Under the pieces are notes generated by a model. It was not told the origin of the DNA, searched no databases, and worked only from the letters and a program-made list of their open reading frames with translations. The translations under genes and the position numbers were made by a program. From the NCBI GenBank assembly GCA_965649825.1, contig OZ287695.1, positions 434,001 through 498,000 of the forward strand: DNA of 64,000 bases. Reading direction: 5' to 3'. Of this stretch, positions 34,053-43,731 are shown piece by piece. Numbering within the stretch: position 1 is the first letter of the stretch; each line of letters starts with the position of its first letter. Origin of the DNA: Penicillus capitatus. Its lineage: Eukaryota; Chlorophyta.

Positions 34053-34529
34053 ATGTCCTGCCTTGCAGGTTGGAACCGAACCGCCGTTGTTCGTGTTGTT
34101 TTGCCGAGATGGCGGCGATGCGAATGGCGCTCGCTGCGGCGTGAGGCGACGGCAGATCACGATGCCCAGCGTTTCGACCTCAGCGGACCGTTGCTTCTCG
34201 CCTCGGCCGTTGTCATGGCGCATTACTGGACGCATCCGAGTGAGGCCCTCGCGACGATGGACATCCTAAAGGAAGGCGGCGGACATCGTGTGCCGATGGA
34301 GATCGGACAGATCGCCGAGAATGAAGATTTCTGGGCCAATATGGCACGCTACTCGCGCTTCTTTGTATCCGTCCTCGTCGGCACCGTCTACACGACGCTG
34401 AAGCCCATCGGTCGATTGCTCAAGAACCCGATCACAGCTGTCGCCATAGTGGGAGGCAGCGTCGTTCTCTATCTCTTCCTCAGTGCCACCCTCCGAGGCA
34501 TGTTGGGACTGAACGATCTCGACATGTAA
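34053..34529 (+). CDS. Ycf33-like (DUF751) protein with N-terminal extension, probably plastid-targeted
   Basis: The last 75 residues follow the Ycf33/DUF751 pattern: DFWANMARYSRFFVSVLVG, LKPIGRLLKNPITAVAIV, LYLFLSATLRGMLGL, with two membrane helices. Ycf33 is a small protein of cyanobacteria and plastids of unknown function, plastid-encoded in many red-lineage algae. Here it is in nuclear-type DNA and carries about 80 extra N-terminal residues rich in Arg and hydrophobics (AVVRVVLPRWRR), which suits an organelle-targeting presequence. If correct, the organism has or had a plastid. The start is the first ATG; a 5' exon is possible because TTGCAG just after it resembles a splice acceptor. Confidence 0.65.
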   Translation: MSCLAGWNRTAVVRVVLPRWRRCEWRSLRREATADHDAQRFDLSGPLLLASAVVMAHYWTHPSEALATMDILKEGGGHRVPMEIGQIAENEDFWANMARYSRFFVSVLVGTVYTTLKPIGRLLKNPITAVAIVGGSVVLYLFLSATLRGMLGLNDLDM

Positions 34530-34575
34530 CGACAGATCTCGCCGTTTTTTGAACACGCACTCAAAGGTCCATCTC

Positions 34576-35863
34576 TCACGTTGTCTTACGGGCGAGATTC
34601 TTCATCCCGATGCCGACGCACGAAAGGAAGACCGTTTTGTGTTGCGTCTCGGGGCGAATGCTAAAGACGATGCCAAAGAAATCGCGCAACAGTCGCAGCA
34701 TCTCGACGCTCTGCGATGCCAACGGTCCAAACCGAACCTCGCTCAGGAGCTCCGGGCCCATGGCGCAGAGCAAAAGGACCAGAGACTGATGACGATGATC
34801 CACAACGCCGCCTCTCTGGATCGCGTCCAACAGCGACGCCGCTGCATAGCGTCCGATCTCTTCGGGTCGAGTCGGCAGGGCATCGCTGGATCTCCAGGCT
34901 ACGCCCTCAGCCGAGAGCAAACATCCCGTCGTCGTCTCCGCCACGAGATGCAGTCCATAACTGGGACTCTTTCCCGATTCCTTCCCCCGTACGGCATCGG
35001 TGAAGATGTGCACGTCGGCTAAGTAAGGATTCAGCAATCCACGAGCGGCGCCGACCATTCTGTATGGAGACACGATCGAGCGGGCATCCGTCGAAGTGGA
35101 CGGCGTACGTGTTTGTGAACTGTGGAGAGACTTTGAGAGCGTAAGCGACGCCGCGGATCTTTTTGATCAGACCTTCGTCTGTCCATCGCACCGTCGGGAT
35201 CTGCCGAACGGCAGGGACAGTCAACTTCACCTAGAAGTCCCGCCATGGACGGGATAGCCAGCCCATGCGTCCTCGGTCACCTACCTGACCGCCGCCATCC
35301 GGAGCCGCCCCTCGTCGGATGACTTTCAGTTCGAGTCCATCGTCATCGATGCCGCAGAGACGTGACACCAGAGGCAAGGTAACGCTGCGCAAGATATCGA
35401 CCGAGGTATCCCTGTCATCATGTGTGATGCCCTCGAGTGTCGCCGTCAGCTTCTGAAAGAACCAACCCAGCGCCGTCGGCTCTTGTGTTAACCGTAATGA
35501 GATCCTCTCACTCTTTTTCCAAAGAGGCCAAGAACAATGAGGGGTTGCAAAAAGTAGGAGAGATTTCGTGTCGTGGTGTGCGGAAGATGGATGTGGCCTC
35601 CCGTGATCAGACCAGGCTTGTAGAAGCACCCTGTGCAAAGGCGTTCCGTTTTTGGCGGCGCGTCGGCGGAGACCTGTTGCGTGCAGTTCGACAAGGCAGC
35701 CGTTGGAAAGGCTCTCGATCAAACGCAGAAGCACAATCTCTTCCTCCCGCAGTCCCGGACGCGCATCTTCTTTGCGAATGTCCTCAAAGCGAATCGACCG
35801 ACCGGAGAGCGTCGAACAGACGAGGCGTTCGGCAAAAGACGACGTATCGACGAAACGCATCAT
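34576..35863 (-). CDS. RCL1: RNA 3'-terminal phosphate cyclase-like protein (RCL1)
   Basis: Resembles RCL1, a nucleolar factor for 18S rRNA processing in the small-subunit processome. Exons in order give FAERLVCSTLSGRSIRFEDI, GLREEEIVLLRLIESLSNGC, FYKPGLITGGHIHLPH, THDDRDTSVDILRSVTLPL, ELKVIRRGAAPDGGGQ, IKKIRGVAYALKVSPQ, GKSPSYGLHLVAETTTGCLL and RGGVVDHRHQSLVLLL. As in RCL1, the catalytic His-adenylation motif of true cyclases is not seen. Four or more exons; one intron overlaps an AAAAGAGTGAGAGG segment. Length is near the usual 370 residues. The start at 35863 is the ATG just before RFVDTSSFAERL. Tail to tail with the Ycf33-like gene, 46 bp apart. Confidence 0.88.
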
Positions 35864-36027
35864 CGCGAGAGCGTCGTGCAGCGGAAGGCGACGATGACAG
35901 CAGCGGTCGCTGTCGAGTGGCGGCTCGCCATAGACCAGGAGTACACACGCTGGTAATCGAGGCCGTTGTGTCCGAGTCGTACTGTGGCCTTCGTTTTGGT
36001 CAACGGACAGCCTTGTGTGCTGTCGCA

Positions 36028-37247
36028 ATGACGTTCTACGATGAGAACACCCACTGTCGAATGTGGTTTGAATACGCCGAGAGGGGATTGCTGACGAACC
36101 GAACGATACGTAATTTCTTGACGGGGTACAAGACGGAATCGTGGCCCAGCGTTGTTAAGTTGACGTTGCTCTATGGTATCGCCTCGCTGAAGTCGTCCGG
36201 CATCGGCGAGCCGATCCCGCTGGATCGCCTGCGGCGGACGGTGCGCCAGGCGGAAACGGCACGATGCGTCGAAGCAAAGCTCCCGGCTATTCAAGAAAGC
36301 ATGAGAGATCTCAAGGACGACGTCGAGGAAATTCTTGAGGCCGTCGAGGAACGACCGGCCGCCAGAGAAAAGATCCTCCAGACGCGTGAGGGTAACGCGC
36401 GTGAGACGACGGCGAAAGTAGCAGCACGGTGTCGAGCGCACGCGACGGCGTCGTTTTAGGGGATCTATCCCGACTGGTGGGGAGACGGGACGCGAGAGGA
36501 GAAGCCTGTGCCAGTCGTTGACGTCAAGAGGTCTTGTCTCCAGACATCGACGACGAACAAACACAGCGCCGTTTTCAGGGATCCCCGCCCGGCGCGCGCC
36601 CCTCCAAGGCTATGCTATTCGCTTTCGGACAAATGCCCGAAAAAGGCAGATGGAATGGCGGCGGCAAATGGAAAAGAATCTGCCGGTCCGTTGGCTGTAG
36701 AGGCGGTCCGAGCGCACGAAGATGCAAAACGCCCGTCGACGGAGGCGGATTTCACTAACGCATTGCTGAATGACCGATGGATGTCGGCGTTTGTGAACGC
36801 AACGGATCCCCTTGTGGATGATAATAACGAGTGCCCAAGAGCGTCGGCACGAAATGGGCACGGTATCGCCAACAGAGAAGTGCCCTTACGGGAAGCGGAG
36901 ATGCAGACGCCGCTGGTGGCCATTCCTTCGCCAAGAAGCACGGCGTTCTGGATCGACCTCGATGACAAAGACGCCGACATGGAGAGAGCCACGACGCCCG
37001 AGAGGTAAGACGACAATGCACGACGTGCTCTATTCGGACACGTGCACTCGGTCCCAGGCCAGAGAGTCGACAAGGCTACGTTCTGGACTTTGGCCATCTC
37101 GACTCGCCGCGTTTTCCTCCCAGGATCGCGTCGTCGGATCGGATCGCGTCCGATGACGATACGTCGATCGTCATCGACCTTGAGAAACTCGCATCTGAAA
37201 TCTCGTCCACCGAGAACGACGACGACGACGTGTTTTCTCTTATGTGA
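36028..37247 (+). CDS. Hypothetical protein with acidic C-terminus
   Basis: The first exon from the ATG at 36028 encodes an aromatic-rich segment (CRMWFEYAERGLLTNRTIRN) and an amphipathic helix (MRDLKDDVEEILEAVEERPA). Later exons are inferred: an open stretch to about 37007 (LVAIPSPRSTAFWIDLDDKD) and a final one, SIVIDLEKLASEISSTENDD, ending TGA at 37245-37247. I recognise no family. Exon joins are uncertain and two genes are possible. Confidence 0.4.
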
Positions 37248-37270
37248 GGTGACGGGCGTTACAGAAATGT

Positions 37271-37628
37271 TCATTCGCAAGAGGGTCTGTGGACGGTGAC
37301 GAGGTAGAAATCGCGTCCCTTATCAAATTCCGGCGCGACGACGATCTCGTGCTTTTTCGAGCGAATCCTCGCGTACTGCAATTCGTCTTCCGCGTTCAGC
37401 GACTTTACTGTCGAGCGCGTTTTCTCGACGAATCGCGACACCAATGCGGCGTAGTGCACGGTGACGTCGTTCTCCATCGTCGACCGAATGGCGACGCCGT
37501 CACCGTTCATGACGAACAGACCTGCGCGCGATCTCCGCCGCGAGAGACGACAGACGGCGTGTACCTTCGCAGTTGTTGACAGATGCGAGACGAGTGAACG
37601 CCTCCTCGACCAGGGAGATGTCGCCCAT
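37271..37628 (-). CDS. Dynein light chain, roadblock/LC7 type
   Basis: Two exons. The first, from the ATG at 37628, encodes MGDISLVEEAFTRLASVNNC; a short intron follows in the codon of the conserved Gly; the second encodes GLFVMNGDGVAIRSTMEND, VHYAALVSRFVEKTRSTVKS, YARIRSKKHEIVVAP and FYLVTVHRP. The order and the RIRSKKHEIMVAP-like motif are diagnostic of DYNLRB. These chains dimerise on the dynein intermediate chain in cytoplasmic, IFT and axonemal dyneins. About 104 residues, the usual size with a small insertion (EFDKGRD) near the end. Divergent from the bS31 gene, with starts 75 bp apart, so a shared promoter is likely. Confidence 0.92.
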
Positions 37629-37702
37629 CGTCGCCGCGTGGTCGTCAACGACAGATGCGCATTTCGAATAGACGCCATCCGTTTAACGTTTCGATCCGCG
37701 TG

Positions 37703-38121
37703 ATGTCGATCGCGATGCATCTCAACGTGCGCCTCGTCTCGACCTTCTGGCACGGAACGGCTCTGCTGGCGTGCGCCGCGAGCGCTGCGTCTGCGGGGAG
37801 AGATGGAACGACAGGCGCATCGCTGTTGTGGATGGGAAAGGGAGATCCGCGTACGCGTCGCGGCAAGGCAGGTACCCTTCCATCTGGACCGTCTCTTAGG
37901 CGGTCGGATACGTGCAGCGCTTCAAGGGCACGTACGGCAAGGCCCGACCCAATCCGAACAAGGAACGCAAGATGCAGCGGATTTGGCTGAAGCCGACGGA
38001 TCCAGGACCCGTTCCCGTTCCCGAGCCGCCAGCAGAGTTCGCCACGCCCAAGAGCTTCACCCCCGAGATGGAGGGCGTCGTCTGGGACCTTTCTGACAGA
38101 CCGTTTAACAACGCCCATTAG
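37703..38121 (+). CDS. Organellar small-subunit ribosomal protein bS31 (Thx/PSRP4-like)
   Basis: After a 43-residue presequence (MSIAMHLNVRLVSTFWHGTA and on) the mature start MGKGDPRTRRGK joins across an intron to RFKGTYGKARPNPNKERK, the Thx/bS31 signature. The C-terminal extension is Pro-rich (DPGPVPVPEPPAEF). The intron 37868-37917 (50 nt) begins GCAGGT and ends GTGCAG, so it is a GC-AG intron; this join alone keeps the conserved RRGKRFKGTYG run. The presequence suggests import into mitochondria or plastid; sequence alone does not separate these. Confidence 0.8.
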
Positions 38122-38168
38122 TTTCATTCACGTCGTCAAACGCGCGCCTACCCCACTCAACGCGAAGG

Positions 38169-38578
38169 ATGTAAGCCGGCCTCCTCGCTATCCGCACCGG
38201 CTTCCTTATGACGTCGTTGTGCCTTCAGGAGCGAAGAGGAGGTCGTCGACCCGAAGCCACGCGTAAGATCGACCGGCCTGCCCTATGCGATGCGACCGTC
38301 TGCCTTGACGTAGATCGAAGAGCAGTGCGCCGTGAAGTGTGTCCGGGAGCACGCGGAGTACAAGGTGAGACGTCTGTGTCGTAAGAGGCAGCGGACAGCT
38401 TCGCGCCTAGGCATGCACGGAGCGCATCAAGAAGGACACAACGGGAGAGGCCCACTGCACTGGACAGTACTTTGACTATTGGCGGTGCATTGACAAATGC
38501 GTAAGTCGTCTCGATCGTCCAGACCATCGCAAAATCCTCGTGTAGGCGGCTGCCCCTCTCTTCTCTGCCATAAAGTGA
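38169..38578 (+). CDS. Cytochrome bc1 complex hinge protein (UQCRH/QCR6)
   Basis: The acidic hinge subunit of respiratory complex III, at the intermembrane-space face near cytochrome c1. Five exons (38169-38170, 38229-38262, 38314-38364, 38411-38500, 38546-38578) give 69 residues: MSEEEVVDPKPR, IEEQCAVKCVREHAEYK, then CTGQYFDYWRCIDKC and APLFSAIK. Two CX9C pairs are seen: Cys-VREHAEYKA-Cys and Cys-TGQYFDYWR-Cys. The first intron (38171-38228, 58 nt) lies inside the start codon: AT before it, G after it. No unspliced ATG gives this frame, so translation of the correct protein depends on splicing. The short acidic N-terminus is normal for the family. It starts 48 bp after the bS31 gene on the same strand. 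Confidence 0.85.
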
Positions 38579-39135
38579 TGTACGACTGACGGATGGTAAA
38601 TCTCTTTTGATGTCGACACAATGTGCTCCCCACAATCCATACTGCATCGGTGACAGCCAGACGCTTATGCAAAGATCGATATCGGCAGAAAAGTCCAGCC
38701 AGATAGTTCCTTAGGCGTCGATGAAAATTCGGTCGCACAAAAGACACACGACATCGGCGACGAAACAGATCTCGGTACAGCGCATCGACTCAGACACTCA
38801 AGTCACATCCAAAATCCATCGTTGCTCTCAGCGCAGCGAGATCCTTCCAATCTACACAGCCTCAATGACTGTGGACGTACTGTCTCATACGACAAGCAGA
38901 TCACGGTCACACTGCACAGATTCCTCGTAGCTGCATCGACGGCAACTCAACACGCTTCGTTCAAAGAGAAATGCAGACCTTATCTTCTTCCATATTTCTT
39001 TTAGGAGCTCGTTGTTTATCCAGAAGCTTGTGTTTGTCTTGTTTCACGGCAGGCGCATGGATTGCCCAGTGCTTCACATCGGGTGATGCTTTTCGGCATT
39101 TTCGACGTTATCGTTATCATTCAACGTCCCACGGA
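38579..39135. other. Intergenic
   Basis: Only short, compositionally ordinary frames occur between the hinge-protein gene and coatomer gamma; no feature is recognised. Confidence 0.4.
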
Positions 39136-42100
39136 ATGGCGTCGACGGCTCAAGATTCGTCGGTGCCTCTCAAAGGCGCATCCGAAAAGAAAGAGGATGT
39201 CTACGATGAAGACCGTAGCATCTGTGCGACGATAACTCTCCCTTACGACGATTATCTGCTCTTTAGTCGAGTACTCGCCATTCTATGGCATCGAAAAGGG
39301 CGCCGTTCTCCAAGAGGCGCGTCAGTTTCATGACCCTCAAATCGACGCCCGCAAAGCACGACAGGTTTTGCACAGTGCGCCGCCACCTACTCACGCTCCA
39401 ATTCCCATAGGTCATCACAAAACTCCTCTACCTGCTCAACCAAGGCGAGTCCTTTACCAAAGTCTGACCAACCCCCAGTCCTTCTCACTCAAATGATGTG
39501 ACTTGACGTCCCTCTACAGAAAGAATCTTCCGAAGTGTTCTTTGCCGTTACCAAGCTCTTCCAGCACAAAGACGATGATTTGCGGCGCATGGTCTATCTC
39601 TGCATCAAAGATATCTCTCCGTCTTCGGACGAAGTGATAATCATCACGAGCTCCCTCATCAAAGACATGTCGTCCAAGCACGATCTCTACCGAGCCAACG
39701 CCATCCGTGTCCTCTGCAAGATCATCGATTCGCAGCTGCTGGCGCAAATCGAACGCTACCTTAAGCAAGCTGTCGTCGACAAGGCACCTGTCGTGTCGAG
39801 TGCCGCTCTCGTCAGCGGTATTCATTTGTTGAACGGGAATATGGATCTGGTGAAGCGATGGAACAATGAGATACATGAGGTGGTGAACAGTAAACAGGAT
39901 ATGGTTCAGTTTCACGGCGTCGCTCTGCAACACGCGTTGAGAGCCAGCGATCGATTGGCCATCAGCAAACTGGTCTCCGGTCTCATTCGGGGACCCTCGC
40001 GTATCAGCCTCGCGTCGATGTCTCAGTGTCTTCTGATTCGTTACGTCTCGGAGGTTGGTGGTTGACCTGTCACATCATCGATCGTTATGGAATGTGTGAC
40101 ATGTGTGAGATTAGGTGATCACGGAGACTCAGCCGGATCGGGAAGGAGATGTGCGTCCTTTCTATGATTTCTTGGAGAAGTGTTTGCGTCATAAGAGTGA
40201 GATGGTGATCTTTGAGGCGGCCAGGGCGATCACGAAGCTCAAGGATTTTACGACGAGGGAGATCACGCCGGCCATCACCGTTCTGCAGCTCTTTCTGAGC
40301 TCCTCAAAGCCGGTGCAGAAATTTGCCGCCGTCCGCATTCTGAACCGAGTTGCCATGACACACCCCTTAGCGGTGGCAAACTGCAACATCGATATGGAAA
40401 GCCTTATCAACGATCCTAACCGTAGCATTGCCACGTTAGCCATCACGACGCTGCTCAAGACGGGAAACGAAGGCAGCGTTGATCGCCTGCTCAAACAAGT
40501 CACATCACACTTCGATGGTCAGCCGTACATGTATGTTTGTGCAGATCGGCTCGTTTATGTCAGACATCGCCGACGATTTCAAGATCGTCGTCGTCGAGGC
40601 CATCCGTTCTCTCTGTCTCAAATTCCCGAACAAGCATCGCTCGCTCATGAACTTCCTGAGCAGTATCCTTCGCGAGGAGGGCGGATTCGAGTACAAGCGT
40701 GCCATTGTGGATTCCATTCTCATTCTGATCGATGCCATTCCCGAGGCAAAAGCGTCTGGATTGGGTCATCTCTGCGAATTCATCGAGGACTGCGAATTTG
40801 CGTATCTCTCGACGCAGATCCTGCACATTCTGGGCAAGGAGGGCCCGGCGACGACGGACCCTGGACACTACATTCGATTCATCTACAACCGCATCATTCT
40901 GGAGAGCGCTACTGTCCGTGCAGCAGCCGTGAGCAGCTTGGCAAAATTTGGAGCCGTTGAAGATCTGAAGCCCAAGATCTTGGTCCTGCTAAGGCGTGCG
41001 CTTTTTGACAACGATGATGAAGTAATCTCTGCCAAGGCCAAGTGCCACGTGATGGGACGTTTAGGTGCGGGATCGAGCCACGCTCTACGTGGAGCAGCTG
41101 TCAGGGAAGGCCGGAGGTGTGGAGGCTCTGGTGCAGCCCACGGCGAGACTGCCTCTGAAGAATCTGGAAACCGCGTTGCAGCAGTACTTAGCTGGGCCGA
41201 CAGATAAGCCTTTCAATTTCGACGCTGTGCCTCCCGATGCCGTAGAGGAGAAGCCCAAGGGCAAGAGAGCGGGTCCATCTCAAATGCCAGGCACCACATC
41301 GATGCTCAGTGAAGCCGAGCAGCTCTCGGAGTATATGGAGCAACTCAAACGTCTCCCTCAGTTTGCCACTCTCGGTCCCCTCTTCAAGTCCTGCGACGCC
41401 GTGCAGTTGACAGAAGAGGGCACAGAATACAGTGTGACGCTCATCAAGCACATCTTCGAGTCACACATCGTCTTTCAGTTCAGTTGTATGAACACCGTCG
41501 GCGAGCAGGTGCTGGAAGACGTCCGCGTTGTGCTGGACTTGGCCGAAGCGGTAAGCAGACGTTGCACCACCATCGAGGCATCGTCGTGCTGTCTAGGAGG
41601 ATTTTGAAGAGGAGGCGGTGATCGCATTGCCCCTGACAGAGCTCAACCAATCGGCACCCTGCTATACCATTCTCTCCCGTCCTGCCGGCAGCCTCATCTC
41701 TGGCAAGTGCGCCGCGCTGCTCAAGTTCAATCTCAAAGAGATCGATCCGGCAACGGGCGAGGCAGAAGAGGACGGTTACGAAGACGAGTACGAACTGGAA
41801 GACATCCTCATTGCCTCGGCGGATTACGTCAAGCCGATACGGATCGCAAATTTCCGAGCCAAGTGGGATGAGCTGGACGCCGATACCGAAGTGTCGAACG
41901 ATTATGGACTGGGTCAGCGATCCAGTCTGGAAGAGGCGATCGAGGCGGTGGTTCAGACACTGGGTATGTACGTGTGTGATGGGACCGATGCGATTCCGCC
42001 CAACGCGCGATCGCACCAGATGGCATTGGCCGGGATCTTCTTGGGGAATGCCACGTGCCTCGTGCGTTTGAGCTTCGGCATCGATTCCAAGAACAACGTC

Positions 42101-42175
42101 GCTATGAAGCTAGCGGCGAGGGCAGACACCATCGACATCTCCGAAGCTGTGGACCTGATTATACAAGAAGCGTAG
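39136..42175 (+). CDS. Coatomer subunit gamma (COPI)
   Basis: Large adaptor-like subunit of the COPI coat in Golgi-to-ER transport. Exons assemble the full HEAT-repeat trunk and C-terminal appendage: [128 protein letters not shown] and a C-terminus typical of the family. Introns include 39462-39519, 40054-40114 and 40499-40544; the first two contain ATGATGTGAC in opposite orientations, and the third begins GTCACATCAC. Start is the ATG at 39136; a short Ser-rich leader precedes the conserved part. Stop codons of this gene and of the PIH1 gene are only 125 bp apart, facing each other. Confidence 0.95.
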
Positions 42176-42299
42176 AGAGTCGTGCGGTTTGTCTGCGCAT
42201 CGTATCGTATTTAAGCGATCCATTCTGAGTCCATCTCTTTTTCGCTCTGCGCTGTCGTGCCCGAATGCGTCTCGTTTCGTAGCTAAGCCACGAAAGAGA

Positions 42300-43587
42300 T
42301 CAGGCCAGTAGAGAAGGACAAGTGTCACGCACTTCATTTAGTACATGTGCGATCGGCTTGATGGGACAGGTGATCGTGAGAAGGTGTTCGGTCAGAGAGA
42401 CGGTCGCCGTTGCGCGTTGGGCATCGATCGCCAGCGGGATTTCGACCCTCAAGAGCTCTGCAATGCGAGGTAGATCGATATCGAGCTGGAAGTTTGTCAG
42501 CCAGATCTGCGGGGCGATTTTTTCTGCGGAACAGAGACGTTTGCGAAAAGTGTATGGCTGGCGGCGGACCTGTGGTCGTGGGAAGACGTATCACAAGGCG
42601 GATGCCATCGACGGGTCTGTTTTCGAAAGTCAGCGTGTAGTCAAGCTTCGGCAGCTTCGTCGTCGCTTCCTTCTTGCCATTGAACGATCTGACATCTCCG
42701 TTGATCCGCAATGGAGAGGAAGCGGATTTTGGCCCCTAACATCCAATTCAGAGTTCCTAAGTTGAGCGCAGTCCATAGACGTCATCACACTTGCGGCATT
42801 TCTTGCACCAAGGGCTCTCTTGGCACACGCACTTTGTGTGGCCGAATCTCTTTTCCTTTGTATTGCAGTTTGGGCAGTTTGTACTCAGCGGACAGTCGCA
42901 CATCGTTCTGCATCCAATCCTTTGCTGCGCAGCATAAGAGTGAGAAATGTCGGACTTTGTGTGAGACCCATTCGATTGCGAGCCCAATGAGAAAGACTTT
43001 GAGTTTTCGATAGCTTCTGGCTGCCAAGACGATATCCACGTTGAATAGGCAATCGTAAACGGTGCACGGTTCCCCTTGTTTGTCTCGATCTTCTCTGGCT
43101 GCCCCCAGAGACAACGGAAATCTACTCGACCTCGTGTTGCTCACACATCCAGGAAAGAAACCAAAAAATGTGACTGCCTGAGAGCCTCTTTTTCTTCGTC
43201 TGAAGAGGTCACGGACTTCAACGCGGCCGCCACTTCCTGCGGAATCTGGCCTCCTGTCCAGTCTCCTGGCGCTGGAATCTCAGCACAGCCGCAGACATTG
43301 ATGAAGGTCTTTTTCTGCTGCATGTTGCGTGTCTTGATAACAAAACTGTGTCAAGAGAGTGAGAAACGTCACATCATCTGTACTTAAGACGCAGACCTGG
43401 GCATCGGAACGACGTCTTTGACGTCAAAGTCGTCACGCCGTTTTCCTTCCGGACGATGCATCGCATCCAGCAAGTCCTGAGAGGACAATCGATAGACATG
43501 AGCAGTTTAATGGACGCCGCGTACCTGTAGCGTCTTCTCATTTTCGTCGCCTCCATTGAGCAGCTCGGGACTCCGTTCTTGCGCCAT
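42300..43587 (-). CDS. PIH1-domain protein (R2TP/dynein preassembly type)
   Basis: PIH1 proteins are HSP90 co-chaperone adaptors in snoRNP and dynein-arm assembly. Exons: a start MAQERSPELLNGGDENEKTL at 43587, PMPSFVIKTRNMQQKKTFIN leading to NVCGCAEIPAPGDWTGGQIP, then FPLSLGAAREDRDKQGEPCT, YRKLKVFLIGLAIEWVSHK, LPKLQYKGKEIRPHKVRV, and a C-terminal CS-like part (QIWLTNFQLDIDLP, AIDAQRATATVSLTEHLLTI). The intron 43346-43396 (51 nt) holds both ATGATGTGAC and TTTCTCACTC. Order and spacing fit plant- and protist-type PIH1D proteins. Whether it serves R2TP, axonemal dynein assembly or both cannot be told here; two dynein light-chain genes lie within 10 kb. Confidence 0.85.
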
Positions 43588-43666
43588 GATGTCGTATCCC
43601 AGTAACGCGTGTGTTCGTTCGTTCGTAGGTGGGTGACATGATGCCGACGTAGGTTACGTTTGAGCG

Positions 43667-43676
43667 ATGATGTGAC
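43667..43676 (+). promoter_or_regulatory. Recurrent 10-mer ATGATGTGAC (one of nine exact copies)
   Basis: Exact copies on either strand: 4638-4647, 15144-15153, 26156-26165, 26556-26565, 32688-32697, 39493-39502, 40069-40078, 43368-43377 and this one. Six lie in introns whose flanking exons are fixed by protein homology. This copy is 65 bp upstream of the transporter ATG, possibly in a leader intron or promoter. Confidence 0.6.
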
Positions 43677-43731
43677 GCCTCTGTCTTCTGCTGTTGTCCC
43701 CAAGACCTCCTTGCCGACCAAACGAGACAGC

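Noticed and set aside
35437-36027. Long plus-strand frame over the RCL1 gene
   Set aside because: It is antisense to well-conserved RCL1 exons and has no family features; only the part from 36028 was kept as a possible gene.
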